Source: Dryocola sp051297175 (GTDB taxonomy: Bacteria > Pseudomonadota > Gammaproteobacteria > Enterobacterales > Enterobacteriaceae). Taken from it: 64,000 nucleotides of DNA. The position numbers were made by a program, and so were the translations under genes. This document shows, piece by piece, positions 35,078-44,730 of the stretch. Below the pieces are notes generated by a model. It searched no databases. It was not told the origin of the DNA and saw only the letters and a program-made list of their open reading frames with translations. Location of the stretch: the NCBI RefSeq assembly GCF_051297175.1, contig NZ_JBINNY010000001.1, positions 4,402,001-4,466,000 of the forward strand. Reading direction: 5' to 3'. Within the stretch, counting starts at the first letter, position 1; each line of letters begins with the position of its first letter.

Positions 35078-38000
35078 ATGGATGATAAACAGCCTAACGC
35101 GCGCTCTATATCCGCTGCACAAGAGCAGTCGATTAAAATTCTCGACTACTGGCACAAGATAGAATTTTTCGAATCTACCGATATCAGAGAGCTGGAGGAC
35201 AATGCGCCAAGCGTGCTCAGACTCGAAGCTGAAGACCTTCTCGACCCCCTTAGCCTCCCCTGGATTACACCTGCGCGAATAAGTAGCGTTGTTAACGATT
35301 TCAGCCCAAAGAAGAAATACCGTTATACGGTTTATTTCGGCATCTTCGATCGCAGCGAAATATTTCAGCAGGCTGAGAAAATCTATCCTCACGCTGGCGA
35401 ACATTCCGCAGAGCAAAATCAGGATCAGGGGCGGACATGTTCGATAAGGGTAAAACTAAATCCGCAGGGAGTAATCGACCCTACAAGCTTCGAGTTTTCC
35501 ACGGTAACCTGGGCTTTGGGCAAGCTACAGGAAAATAAATTAGATGGAATTTCCATGGATGCCTACGAGGAGGCCACGGAACGTCTTAAGACCCGCTTTT
35601 ACGAAATTATCGCTGCCGCAGAAAAGCTAAAGCAACAGCATCAGCTGCCTCTCTTTTTGACCACCTTCGAGATTATTGAATTTCTGAAATGCATGGAACG
35701 CTGGACCATTTTCAGCCCACAGACCCCAGTACCAGCCTTGTATGTCAGCGTGGCCGAAGATAAATCGGAGGATAAAAAACCCGACGCAACCTTTGATGCC
35801 GAGCGAATTTCGCTACAGCCTCTGGAAGCATTGCCCTCTATGCTAAACCAGCGACAAAAAATCACCGTCGGCGAGGGACAGAAAATAAGTCCGCAGGATG
35901 CGGAGGATGAGATAGCCATTCTGAACAGCTTCTATATTCGTGATATAGAGCGCGTGATGAAGGATATTAAAGATTCGGGCCTCAGCGAGCGCTCGGCTTT
36001 AGGCCGCTATTTGAGCGGAGACTGTGATAAAAAAGAAGACCTGCTGACCGCCGCTGGAAAACCACAGATCCTGGAAATGCTGCGCCTCGATAAATTACCG
36101 GCGGGCCGCTGGCCTTCTGATAAAGCACACAGCATGAGCCTGATGCAGCAGTTTGCTATCAATACGCTTGAAGAAACCCTGGCTCCCCGCGGGCTTTATT
36201 CTGTTAACGGCCCACCGGGTACGGGCAAAACCACCATGCTCAGGGATGTGATTGCCAATAATATCGTCAAACGCGCGCAGGTGCTGGCAACGCTATCTGA
36301 AGCAAGAGAAGCCTTTAGCGGCGAGTTAACCCTGCGGGGGAAAACTATTCACCGCCTTATCCCTTCCTTAACCGGCTACGAAATGGTGGTGGTTTCAAGC
36401 AATAACGCCGCGGTGGAAAATATTTCCCAGGAGTTGCCGCAGACCAAAAGCCTGGGAGCGGACTGGCAGGATATCGCCTACCTGAAACCAGTCGCTGAGA
36501 AACTGGCGGCAAAACACGCCAAACCACCACAGCACAACAGAGAAAAAGAGATTAAGTCCGTCATTACCCCATTGGCCCCTGAAGAGGCATGCTGGGGCCT
36601 CATCGCCAGCGCTTTAGGCAAGTACAAAAATCGCAGTCAGTTTGGGCAACGCATTTTTTATCATTCCATCACGCAATGTCTGGCTCCCCGGCCTGCAGAC
36701 GGCTACAGGACTCTGGTTCCCGCCATTAATGAGCTGTCGGCGCTCTCTTTTGAAGACGCAAAGAGCGCTTTTATTACGGCCCGCGAAAATCTTGAGCGAA
36801 TTCTTGAGGAGCTGGAAAAACTGCAAAATCTGGCGGATCGGGAAAAAGAGTGCAGGCTTCAGGAGAATAAGGCCCAGAATAAAAATCGTCGAAGTTTAAA
36901 GCTCACTGCCCGCATGGCGAAATGGCAGGAGAGAAAACCCCAATGGTGGTCGTTAAATATCCGGCAAAAATGCCGCCATCAGGCTATTTCTGACGGTTTT
37001 TCTCGGCGCGTTAATAGCGCAGAAGCCGAGTACCAGGTTGAGCACAATGCCTGGCAGGAGCTTCAGCATAAATTACTTCAGGTACGTCAGGAGTGCGCTG
37101 CCGTTGCGAAAAAATATCCGCAGGCCACCTTCCCTGCGGCCGCCGTCGATCTTGAAGAGCCAGCACTTCAACGTCACGCCTTTGGCCAGTGTCCGGAGCT
37201 GAACCAGGCCCGCAGCCAGCTCACCGTAAAAGCGCTGGAGCTTCATCAGGCCTGGCTGGCAAACGCTCATAAAGAGCTGAAACTCTACGACACCCTTTCA
37301 GCCATACCTGCGGCGGTAAATGGAAAGATAGCGGATAAAGAGGTGGCAAAGGCGGCGTGGCAACTGCTGTTTATGATTGTGCCCGTCGTCTCATCCACCT
37401 TTGCTTCTGTCGCGGTACAGTTCAAAAACTTCGCTAAAGAAGAGTTCGGCTGGCTATTCATTGATGAAGCAGGCCAGGCAAATCCCCAGCAGGCCGTCGG
37501 TGCCCTGTGGCGCGCAAAAAGAGCCGTCGCGGTTGGCGATCCTTTACAAATCGAACCGGTGTTTACCATTCCGCCCAATTTTGTTGAAACTATTGCGCAG
37601 GCAGAACTAGGCGCAGTATGGAAGGCGTGGTCGCCAGGCGCGCAGTCCGTACAAACTCTGGCCGACAGAGTGAACCCCTACGGCACCCGACAAATCGCCA
37701 AAGGCATCTGGCTGGGCAGCCCCCTTCGCGTTCACAGGCGCTGCGACGATCCTATGTTCACCCTTGCCAACGCCATTGCCTACAACAACAAAATGCTGCA
37801 CGGTCGTGACAATATCAGCGACCAGGATGACTTTGTGTGGGGGGCGAGCTGCTGGTTTGATATACAAGGGGAGCGGGAAGGTAAACATTTTATTCCCGCA
37901 CAGGCACGCCACGTTCTGCAAATGATCGAAGCCTATTACGAGCAGCATCAAAAATTGCCGGATGCCTACATTATTACCCCCTTCAAAGAGATAAAAAAAT

Positions 38001-38341
38001 CGCTGAAATCCTTTTTGAAAAATCGCATGAAGAACGTATCCGGCCACGATAAATGGCTTAAGGAACGCATTGGAACCGTGCATACATTTCAGGGGAAAGA
38101 AGAGAAAAACGTTATTTTTGTGCTTGGCCTGTGCGCCGAAAGCCCGGGCGCGGCCGGTTGGGCGTCTGAAAAACCAAACCTGCTGAATGTTGCGGTTACC
38201 CGCGCGCAAAAACGGATTTATATCATCGGTAGCGCAGATATCTGGGGAGGCTGTCCCTATTTTGAGACTGCTTTCACCCTTCTGCCGCAGCGTATGGCCT
38301 GTGAATATGCATCGCGACAATACAGTCTTGTGAACGCGTAA
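35078..38341 (+). CDS. Large UPF1/DNA2-like superfamily 1 helicase
   Basis: 1087 residues. Walker A GPPGTGKTTM is at 378-385, Walker B LFIDEAGQAN with Asp796/Glu797, then VAVGDPLQIEPVF, LRVHRRCDDPMF, IGTVHTFQGKEEKNVIF and NVAVTRAQKRIYIIG near the C-terminus. About 400 residues, including charged likely coiled-coil stretches, separate Walker A and B, and the N-terminal ~375 residues are unassigned. No phospholipase-D, kinase or PD-(D/E)xK motif was found. Such COG1112-type helicases occur in several anti-phage systems, but no partner gene is present. The gene is AT-richer than its neighbours and is framed by identical REP sequences. Confidence 0.85.
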   Translation: MDDKQPNARSISAAQEQSIKILDYWHKIEFFESTDIRELEDNAPSVLRLEAEDLLDPLSLPWITPARISSVVNDFSPKKKYRYTVYFGIFDRSEIFQQAEKIYPHAGEHSAEQNQDQGRTCSIRVKLNPQGVIDPTSFEFSTVTWALGKLQENKLDGISMDAYEEATERLKTRFYEIIAAAEKLKQQHQLPLFLTTFEIIEFLKCMERWTIFSPQTPVPALYVSVAEDKSEDKKPDATFDAERISLQPLEALPSMLNQRQKITVGEGQKISPQDAEDEIAILNSFYIRDIERVMKDIKDSGLSERSALGRYLSGDCDKKEDLLTAAGKPQILEMLRLDKLPAGRWPSDKAHSMSLMQQFAINTLEETLAPRGLYSVNGPPGTGKTTMLRDVIANNIVKRAQVLATLSEAREAFSGELTLRGKTIHRLIPSLTGYEMVVVSSNNAAVENISQELPQTKSLGADWQDIAYLKPVAEKLAAKHAKPPQHNREKEIKSVITPLAPEEACWGLIASALGKYKNRSQFGQRIFYHSITQCLAPRPADGYRTLVPAINELSALSFEDAKSAFITARENLERILEELEKLQNLADREKECRLQENKAQNKNRRSLKLTARMAKWQERKPQWWSLNIRQKCRHQAISDGFSRRVNSAEAEYQVEHNAWQELQHKLLQVRQECAAVAKKYPQATFPAAAVDLEEPALQRHAFGQCPELNQARSQLTVKALELHQAWLANAHKELKLYDTLSAIPAAVNGKIADKEVAKAAWQLLFMIVPVVSSTFASVAVQFKNFAKEEFGWLFIDEAGQANPQQAVGALWRAKRAVAVGDPLQIEPVFTIPPNFVETIAQAELGAVWKAWSPGAQSVQTLADRVNPYGTRQIAKGIWLGSPLRVHRRCDDPMFTLANAIAYNNKMLHGRDNISDQDDFVWGASCWFDIQGEREGKHFIPAQARHVLQMIEAYYEQHQKLPDAYIITPFKEIKKSLKSFLKNRMKNVSGHDKWLKERIGTVHTFQGKEEKNVIFVLGLCAESPGAAGWASEKPNLLNVAVTRAQKRIYIIGSADIWGGCPYFETAFTLLPQRMACEYASRQYSLVNA

Positions 38342-38376
38342 AAGTACGGGAACCCATAGCCTAAAATGAGGGTAGC

Positions 38377-38427
38377 GTCGGATGGCGCAGGCTTATCCGA
38401 CCTACAAACTTGCTGGCGCCATCCAAC
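38377..38427. repeat. REP element after the helicase gene
   Basis: The first 31 bases (38377-38407) are identical and in the same orientation as 34749-34779. They are followed by a partial inverted unit (GCTGGCGCCATCCAAC). Confidence 0.85.
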
Positions 38428-38441
38428 TGCTTTTCCTCAAA

Positions 38442-39290
38442 TCATCCCCGATAAAAAGGCTTATCCCCAAGAATCGTTGCGCGGTGCATAACGCGCCGGG
38501 CCGGGAGGTAATCGGCGTTGGCGTAGTGCTGCGTCACGCGGTTGTCCCAGATGGCGATGTCGTTTTCCTGCCAGCGCCAGCGTACCTGGAATTCCGGTTT
38601 GGTGACGTGCGCGAACAGGAAGGCCAGCAGCGTATCGCTCTCTTTTTGCGATAGGTCGACAATGCGCGTGGTGAAACCTTCGTTGACGAACAGCGCCTGT
38701 CTGCCGCTGACCGGATGGGTGCGCACCACCGGGTGGTTGAGCGGCGGGTTGTTGGCGACCGCTTCATGCCAGCGCTGATGCTCGGCCTCGCTGCGGGTAT
38801 GTTTGTATTCCGGGAACGACTTCCTGAAATCGTGCTCCGCTTCAAGGCCCGAAAGCAGACGTTTGAACGGCTCGGAGAGCGCTTCATAGGCCGCTATGCC
38901 GCTGGTCCACAACGTATCGCCCCCGGTTGCCGGAAGCTGTTTTGCTGCCAGAATGGCCCCGGCGGGCGGCGTGTCGATAAAGGTCACGTCGGTGTGCCAG
39001 TTGTCGTTATCCGGCGGGTTATCGTTGTGGGTATCCAACACGATGATTTCCTCGACGCCTTCCGCGTGCGGGTAAACCGGGTGGATATGCAGATCGCCAA
39101 AACGTAAAGCCAGCCCGCGCTGCTGCGCCGGGGTTACCGGCTGGTCGCGGAAGAACAGCACCTGGTGGCGAATCAGCGCGTGGTATAGCTGTTCGAACTG
39201 GTTGTCGCTCAGCCCGCGCGTTAAATCCACCCCGCTCACCAGCCCGCCGATGTACGGCCCCAGCGGTACAATATTCACTTTTTCACTCAT
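38442..39290 (-). CDS. tauD: Taurine dioxygenase TauD
   Basis: 282 residues from ATG at 39290. An Fe(II)/2-oxoglutarate dioxygenase that oxidises taurine, releasing sulfite and aminoacetaldehyde. Iron ligands are visible: NWHTDVTF (His99, Asp101) and the distal His in RVMHRATILG. Other TauD stretches: HIHPVYPHAEGVEEIIVLDT and GDTLWTSGIAAYEALS. Last gene of tauABCD; its ATG overlaps the tauC stop by 4 bp. Confidence 0.97.
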   Translation of the reverse strand: MSEKVNIVPLGPYIGGLVSGVDLTRGLSDNQFEQLYHALIRHQVLFFRDQPVTPAQQRGLALRFGDLHIHPVYPHAEGVEEIIVLDTHNDNPPDNDNWHTDVTFIDTPPAGAILAAKQLPATGGDTLWTSGIAAYEALSEPFKRLLSGLEAEHDFRKSFPEYKHTRSEAEHQRWHEAVANNPPLNHPVVRTHPVSGRQALFVNEGFTTRIVDLSQKESDTLLAFLFAHVTKPEFQVRWRWQENDIAIWDNRVTQHYANADYLPARRVMHRATILGDKPFYRG

Positions 39291-40114
39291 TGCCCTTCTC
39301 CATGCCATGGGGTTAACCGGCGCTGCAAGGCGCGTAAACCCAGCTCTAAACAGAATGCGATAACGGCAATCACGCCGATGCCGGCGAGCACCACGTCGGT
39401 TGCCAGGAATTCACCGGCGGACTGCACCATAAAGCCCAGGCCGCGCGTGGCGGCGATAAGCTCCGCCGCGACGAGCGTTGACCAACCCACGCCAAGCCCG
39501 ATGCGGAAACCGGTCAGGATTTCCGGCAGCGCGCCGGGCAGAATTACATGCCACACGACCTGAGCGCGGGATGCCCCAAGCGCGCGGGCCGCACGAATAC
39601 GAACCTGCTGGGCGCTGCGCACGCCGGCCATCGTCGACATCGCCACCGGGGCGAAAATCGCGAGGTAAATCAGCAGGATTTTGGAGGTTTCACCGATGCC
39701 GAACCAGATCACCATCAGCGGCAGATAGGCCAGCGGCGGCACCGGGCGATAGAGTTCAATAAGCGGGTCGAGAATGCCGCGCACCGTCGGGCTTAGGCCC
39801 ATGGCGATGCCGACCGGGATGCCGATCAGCACGGCGGCGGCAAGCGCGGTGAGAATGCGCAGCAGGCTGGCGGCGAGATGCTGCCACAGCGTCGCGTCCA
39901 TAAAGCCTTCCGGCCCGGCGATGGTTATCAGCTTGCTCAGCACCTGCCCCGGCGGCGGCAGAAACAGCGGGCTAATCCACTGCTCGGCGGCAACCCACCA
40001 CCACAGCAGCACGATCGTGGTGATGGTGGCGAGGCTTAGGGTTATCTGGCGCGAGAACGGCCAGCGCAGGGCCAGGCGGACACGGCGGGCTTTATCCTGA
40101 ATCACGATGCTCAT
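39287..40114 (-). CDS. tauC: Taurine ABC transporter permease TauC
   Basis: 275 residues, six membrane segments, with the ABC-permease EAA loop RAARALGASRAQVVWHVILPGALPEILTG. Forms the membrane channel of the taurine importer with TauB and TauA. Overlaps tauB by 4 bp and tauD by 4 bp. Confidence 0.95.
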   Translation of the reverse strand: MSIVIQDKARRVRLALRWPFSRQITLSLATITTIVLLWWWVAAEQWISPLFLPPPGQVLSKLITIAGPEGFMDATLWQHLAASLLRILTALAAAVLIGIPVGIAMGLSPTVRGILDPLIELYRPVPPLAYLPLMVIWFGIGETSKILLIYLAIFAPVAMSTMAGVRSAQQVRIRAARALGASRAQVVWHVILPGALPEILTGFRIGLGVGWSTLVAAELIAATRGLGFMVQSAGEFLATDVVLAGIGVIAVIAFCLELGLRALQRRLTPWHGEGQ

Positions 40115-40878
40115 AAAAAGCCCTCACGTTGTTCGAACACGCGCTCGAGCACGTACTCGCGTTTGGCGATAAATTCGGGGTCGGATTTGATGCTGCGGCA
40201 GGGTTCGCCTGCGGCAAAGCGTCTGCCGAAGTCGAGCGGCAGGCGTTCCAGCACGCGGCCCGGCCCCGGCGAGAGCAGCACAAGTTCGGTGGCGAGGAAC
40301 ACCGCTTCTTCGATGTCGTGGGTGATAAGCAGCACCTGGCGGCGGCTTTCGTGCCACAGCTTCAGCAGCAGGGTTTGCATCTGCTCACGGGTGAAGGCGT
40401 CCAGCGCGCCGAAGGGTTCGTCTAACAGCAGCAGCTGCGGCTTCGTCGCCAGCGCCCGGGCAATGCCGACACGCTGCCGCTGCCCGCCGGAGAGCTGCCA
40501 GATGGCGCGTTTCGCCTTATCTTCCAGGCCGACTTTGCGCAGCATATCGAGCGCGATTTCTTCACGCTGCGGTTTGGGCTGACCAGCAAGCTGCAGGCCA
40601 AAGGCGACGTTATCCAGCACGGTTCGCCACGGCAGCAGCCCTTCATTTTGAAAGACCACGCCGCGCTCCGCGCCCGGCCCGGTCACCTGCTTGCCCGCCA
40701 GGGTAATCGAACCGGTATCATAAGGAACAAAGCCCGCTATCAGGTTCAGCAGCGTCGTTTTCCCGCAGCCGGACGGGCCGAGCACCACCATCAGCTCGCC
40801 TTCGTCCACCGTCAGGCTGATGTCGCTGAGGACCGTTTTGCCGCCGTAGTCGGCGCTCAGATGCGTCACCTGTAACAT
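40111..40878 (-). CDS. tauB: Taurine ABC transporter ATP-binding protein TauB
   Basis: 255-residue ATPase with Walker A GPSGCGKTTLLN (residues ~34-45), the signature LSGGQRQRVGIARAL, Walker B LLLLDEPFGALDAFTR and the switch histidine in LLITHDIEEAVFL. Energises taurine uptake. Confidence 0.96.
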   Translation of the reverse strand: MLQVTHLSADYGGKTVLSDISLTVDEGELMVVLGPSGCGKTTLLNLIAGFVPYDTGSITLAGKQVTGPGAERGVVFQNEGLLPWRTVLDNVAFGLQLAGQPKPQREEIALDMLRKVGLEDKAKRAIWQLSGGQRQRVGIARALATKPQLLLLDEPFGALDAFTREQMQTLLLKLWHESRRQVLLITHDIEEAVFLATELVLLSPGPGRVLERLPLDFGRRFAAGEPCRSIKSDPEFIAKREYVLERVFEQREGFL

Positions 40879-40888
40879 GGCTAACTCC

Positions 40889-41863
40889 TTACTGCGCCTG
40901 GGTTTTCACGAAGCGGTCGGTGACGAACTGGCTGTAGTCCGCGGCCACCGCCGGGACTTTGCCCTGCGCCTTGAGGAACTGCGCGGTGTCGACAATCGCT
41001 TTGTTGACCGGGCCGCTAAGCTGCTCGGTTTGCTGGCTGGCGGTGAGGTAGGTGTTGCCCTTCACCAGCCCCGGCACGTCGCCTTCCGGCACGCCGCTCA
41101 GGCGGGAGAGTTTGCTGAGGTTTTCAGGCTGCTTGAGCCATTCGTCGGGATTATCGATGTAGCCTTTCTGCGCGGCGAGCGCGCTTTTGGCGAAGGCGGC
41201 CACAACGTCAGGATGCTGCTGGGCAAAGTCTTTACGCACGACCCACACGTCAAGCGTTGGCGCGCCCCACTTGCCCACCTGCGCGGAATCGGTCAGCACG
41301 GTGCCGTCCTTTTCCAGCTCGTTTACCGCAGGCGCCCAGACATAGGCACCGTCAATGTCGCCGCGCTGCCAGGCCGCGATAATCGCCGGGGGCTGAAGGT
41401 TAAGGATTTGCACCTGGCCGGGCTTGATGCCCCAGTGTTTGAGCGCCGCCAGCAGGCTGTAATGGGTGGTCGAGATAAACGGAACGGCAATGCGCTTGCC
41501 AATCAGATCTTTAGGATCGGTAATGCCCTTTTTCACCACCAGCGCCTCGGAGTTGCCGAGCTGGGAGGCGAGCAGGAATACCTCAATCGGCACGTTTTGG
41601 CTTGCGGCAACGGCAAGCGGGCTGGAGCCGATATTACCGATCTGCACGTCGCCAGAAGCCAGCGCCCGCACCACGGATGCGCCGCTGTCGAACTTGCGCC
41701 ATTCCACCTTCGCGCCGCTGTCTTTGGCAAAGGTGTTGTCGGCCTGCGCGACCTTGGCAGGCTCTGCGGATGTTTGATACGCCACGGTAACGTCCACCGC
41801 AAAGGCCGGTGCGGCGATGAGGGCAAGCGTTGCCAGCCAGAGGGAATGTCGTTTTGCTACCAT
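40889..41863 (-). CDS. tauA: Taurine-binding periplasmic protein TauA
   Basis: 324 residues. The signal peptide ends AFA-VDVTVAYQTSAEP. It matches TauA/SsuA-type substrate-binding proteins: GNIGSSPLAVAAS, DLIGKRIAVPFISTTHYSLL, RGDIDGAYVWAPAV. First gene of the sulfur-starvation operon tauABCD, 10 bp before tauB. Confidence 0.95.
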   Translation of the reverse strand: MVAKRHSLWLATLALIAAPAFAVDVTVAYQTSAEPAKVAQADNTFAKDSGAKVEWRKFDSGASVVRALASGDVQIGNIGSSPLAVAASQNVPIEVFLLASQLGNSEALVVKKGITDPKDLIGKRIAVPFISTTHYSLLAALKHWGIKPGQVQILNLQPPAIIAAWQRGDIDGAYVWAPAVNELEKDGTVLTDSAQVGKWGAPTLDVWVVRKDFAQQHPDVVAAFAKSALAAQKGYIDNPDEWLKQPENLSKLSRLSGVPEGDVPGLVKGNTYLTASQQTEQLSGPVNKAIVDTAQFLKAQGKVPAVAADYSQFVTDRFVKTQAQ

Positions 41864-41914
41864 GATGTCTGCTCCTGTTTCGATGATGGGAGCAGTATTT
41901 CCGGATGGCGGGAT

Positions 41915-41955
41915 GACATAAAAGAATTAAAAATTATCGCTAATGCTTTTATGTC
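41915..41955. promoter_or_regulatory. Candidate Cbl/CysB-type control element upstream of tauA
   Basis: A perfect inverted repeat GACATAAAAG...CTTTTATGTC (arms 41915-41924 and 41946-41955) in an AT-rich patch 52-92 bp before the tauA start. In E. coli the tau operon is activated by the LysR-type regulator Cbl under sulfate starvation. The link is by position and symmetry. Confidence 0.45.
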
Positions 41956-42009
41956 CTTAGATGAGATTTAGCTTTGGATAGTTGCAGGGTGGGATTGGGA
42001 AAATAACGC

Positions 42010-42085
42010 TTAACGTAGGTTTGATAAGCGCCAGCGCCATCAAACATTTCGGCGGGCGGCGACTCGCGCTCACCCGCTCTACAAG
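42010..42085. repeat. REP-like element between tauA and murP
   Basis: A REP-like core (TTTGATAAGCGCCAGCGCCATCAAA) near 42020-42045 followed by a GC-rich dyad. It separates divergent tau transcription from the 3' end of murP. Confidence 0.65.
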
Positions 42086-42093
42086 GCCGTTCT

Positions 42094-43545
42094 TCAGCTC
42101 AAATCAACATTCTTACTGCCGAAGAACCAGGTCACCACAAATCCCGCCAGATACGAGATTAGTATGCCCGCCACGTAAACCGCCATGCCGGCAAAAATCC
42201 CCTGGTGTGAGGTCATCAGCGGGATAGATACCAGGCCTGACGGGCCGAACACGGTGTTCAGGCCGACCGGCAGGCCGAGCCATGCGACGAGGCCAATAAA
42301 GAAGCCGCCCACGCCGCCGCCGATGCAGGCGGTGATAAACGGCTTCAGGCGCGGCAGCGTGACGCCATAAATCAGCGGCTCGCCAATGCCCAGCAGGCCG
42401 GGGAAGATCGCGCCTTTAATCTGGTTGCGCAGCGTCGAGCCTTTTGGCGAACGCGCGTACAGCGCCAGCGCCGCGCCCACCTGCCCCGCTCCGGCCATCG
42501 CAAGTATTGGGAACAGGGAGTTGAAGCCCTGGGCGTCCATCAGCGCGAAGTAGACCGGCACGAAGCCCTGATGGATGCCGAACACGACGGCAATCAGGAA
42601 CAGCCCGGCGAGAATAGCGGTGCCGAACGGGTTGCCGTTGAGGTGCAAGAACAGCCAGGACATGCCTTTAAACAGCTCGCCGCCGAGGGGCATAATTGCC
42701 ACGAAGGTCACCGCGCCGGTGATTAATAGCGTCACGGTCGAGGTGAGGATCATATCCAGATTATCCGGCACGATTTTGCGCACCTGACGTTCGATCCACG
42801 CGCCGAAAATACAGGCCAATAGCACGCCGATGATGTTGCCGCGCGGGTCGATGGACAGCCCGAAGAAGGTATCCATGCCCGCGTAATAGCCCACCGTCCC
42901 TTCCGGCACGTAGCGCAGAATAAACAGCGAGGCGATGATGGCCCCGTTAACGCCGGTGCCGCCAAACGCCTTCTGCGTGTTAAAGCCGATCAGTATGCTC
43001 AGGAAGGTGAACAGGCCAATGCTGAACACCTTCATATACGCGATGAGCTGCGTCAGCCATGCGGCGGGCGCAACCCCTTCCACGATAAGCGTTTGTTGCA
43101 GCAGCGTGGCTATCCCAAGCATCAGGCCCGCGGCGATAAAGCCCGGGATCAGCGGCGTAAAGATAGTGGCGAATTTGGTGAGAAAATTATGCACCGCGCT
43201 GTTCTGCTTCGCCTTCATCTGCTGCTTGTTCTGGTGGGCGAGCTTGCCGAGATCGGCATTTTCATCAGCCTGCGGCGCGGTGCGTTCACCGGCCCCCAGC
43301 ATGGCGTTCATCAGCTCGCTGGCCGTTTGCGCCTTGCCTGGGCCAAGAATGATTTGCAGCTGATCGTCGCCGTTGACGACCCCCATCACGCCGGGGATCT
43401 TTTTTAGCTCCTCGTGATCCACGCGCTGGCGGTCTTTGAGCGTCAGGCGCAGGCGCGTCATGCAGTTGCCGCACACGAGGACATTTTCGCTCCCGCCGGT
43501 AAGGTGCAAAATCTGTTCGATGGTCGAGCCGGTGATTTTCGCCAT
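42094..43545 (-). CDS. murP: PTS N-acetylmuramic acid transporter subunit EIIBC (MurP)
   Basis: 483 residues. The EIIB domain is at 1-85 with phospho-Cys28 in CGNCMTRLRL; the EIIC membrane domain starts near 115, with about ten helices and the GIGEPLIYGVTLPRLKPF motif. It takes up and phosphorylates N-acetylmuramic acid from cell-wall recycling, using EIIA-Glc in trans because no EIIA domain is fused. It lies 2 bp downstream of murQ. Confidence 0.93.
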   Translation of the reverse strand: MAKITGSTIEQILHLTGGSENVLVCGNCMTRLRLTLKDRQRVDHEELKKIPGVMGVVNGDDQLQIILGPGKAQTASELMNAMLGAGERTAPQADENADLGKLAHQNKQQMKAKQNSAVHNFLTKFATIFTPLIPGFIAAGLMLGIATLLQQTLIVEGVAPAAWLTQLIAYMKVFSIGLFTFLSILIGFNTQKAFGGTGVNGAIIASLFILRYVPEGTVGYYAGMDTFFGLSIDPRGNIIGVLLACIFGAWIERQVRKIVPDNLDMILTSTVTLLITGAVTFVAIMPLGGELFKGMSWLFLHLNGNPFGTAILAGLFLIAVVFGIHQGFVPVYFALMDAQGFNSLFPILAMAGAGQVGAALALYARSPKGSTLRNQIKGAIFPGLLGIGEPLIYGVTLPRLKPFITACIGGGVGGFFIGLVAWLGLPVGLNTVFGPSGLVSIPLMTSHQGIFAGMAVYVAGILISYLAGFVVTWFFGSKNVDLS

Positions 43546-43547
43546 GG

Positions 43548-44468
43548 TTAACTCGTTATCTCCTGGAGCGCCCTGCGGATAAAGCCCTGATGTTTGGCGA
43601 GCAGCGCGCTCGCCCGCTCGGCGGTTAGGCCGCTTAGCATCATCAGGATGGCGGTTTTGCAGTGACGGTTGCAGCCGTCAAGCGCCAGGGTGGCCTCTTC
43701 CGGCGAGCAGTCCGTTGCCTCTACCACGATGTTCACCTGTCGCTGAAGCAGCTTGGCGTTGGTCGCCTCCACGTCAACCATCAGGTTGCCGTAGACCTTG
43801 CCGCTGCGGATCATCGCACCGGTGGTGATCATATTCAGCACCAGCTTCTGCGCCGTGCCCGCCTTCATACGCGAGGAGCCGGTCACCACCTCCGCGCCGA
43901 CGACCGGTTCGATGGCGATATCCGCCGCCTGGCTCATTTCGCTGTTCGGGTTGCAGGAGATGGCGGCCACGGTTGCGCCAACGCCTTTTGCATAGGCCAT
44001 CGCGCCCAGCACGTACGGCGTACGCCCGCTGGCGGCGATGCCCACCAGCACGTCGCGGGAATTGAAATTAAGGTTACGCAGATCCTGCTCGCCCATTTCG
44101 CGGTTGTCTTCAGCGTTTTCAACCGCCTGCAGGATGGCAGGATGGCCGCCGGCAATTAGCCCGACCACCTGCTCACGCGGCGTGCCGTAGGTTGGCGGGC
44201 ATTCACTCGCATCTAAAATGCCCAGACGCCCCGACGTGCCCGCGCCGCAGTAAATCAACCTGCCGCCGCAGGCGAATGCTTCCACAACCCGATCGACAAC
44301 CTGCGCGATTTGCGGCAACGTGGCCTCCACCGCTACCGGCACCTTTTTATCTTCACGGTTGATCGTCGCGAGCATGTCAAGCGTAGGCAGGGTATCGATT
44401 TCCGCGCTGGCCGGGTTGCGGCTTTCGGTCGTCAGCTTGCTTAAATTAATCTTCATCAGTTTGTCCAT
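43548..44468 (-). CDS. murQ: N-acetylmuramic acid 6-phosphate etherase MurQ
   Basis: 306 residues (302 if it starts at the second ATG, 44456). SIS-fold lyase that removes the lactyl ether from MurNAc-6-phosphate to give GlcNAc-6-phosphate. Signatures: GRLIYCGAGTSGRLGILDA, GIAASGRTPYVLGA and GSSRMKAGTAQKLVLNM. First gene of murQP. The usual divergent regulator murR is not found upstream; a fimbria-type LysR gene is there instead. Confidence 0.95.
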   Translation of the reverse strand: MDKLMKINLSKLTTESRNPASAEIDTLPTLDMLATINREDKKVPVAVEATLPQIAQVVDRVVEAFACGGRLIYCGAGTSGRLGILDASECPPTYGTPREQVVGLIAGGHPAILQAVENAEDNREMGEQDLRNLNFNSRDVLVGIAASGRTPYVLGAMAYAKGVGATVAAISCNPNSEMSQAADIAIEPVVGAEVVTGSSRMKAGTAQKLVLNMITTGAMIRSGKVYGNLMVDVEATNAKLLQRQVNIVVEATDCSPEEATLALDGCNRHCKTAILMMLSGLTAERASALLAKHQGFIRRALQEITS

Positions 44469-44512
44469 CTGGTTGCCCGATCGGCATGGTAAGGAATTAT
44501 TTATTCAATGGC

Positions 44513-44528
44513 TGTGATAATTATCACG
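44513..44528. promoter_or_regulatory. CRP site upstream of murQP
   Basis: TGTGATAATTATCACG fits the CRP consensus TGTGA-N6-TCACA in all but the last base. It lies 45 bp upstream of the first murQ ATG. murQP is CRP-cAMP dependent in E. coli, so this is a confident prediction. Confidence 0.75.
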
Positions 44529-44730
44529 AGAGAAGATTTTATACCAGAGGGCCGATGGGACAAGGGATGTAAAAGCATCGAGATTGTGGCTGATGTTTTG
44601 CGGCAGGCTCTACTGATGTCATAGCGCAGCGCTAAGCCTGCAAAAAGTGGAATAAATTATTACTACTGTTTGACGGTAAAGGGGTGAGGGCTTTATAGGG
44701 TAGCCTATGCCACCCCTTTCAAAGAGAACT

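Noticed and set aside
35078..38341. Type II Mokosh-like single-protein system
   Set aside because: The helicase motifs fit, but no phospholipase-D HxK nuclease motif was found in the protein.
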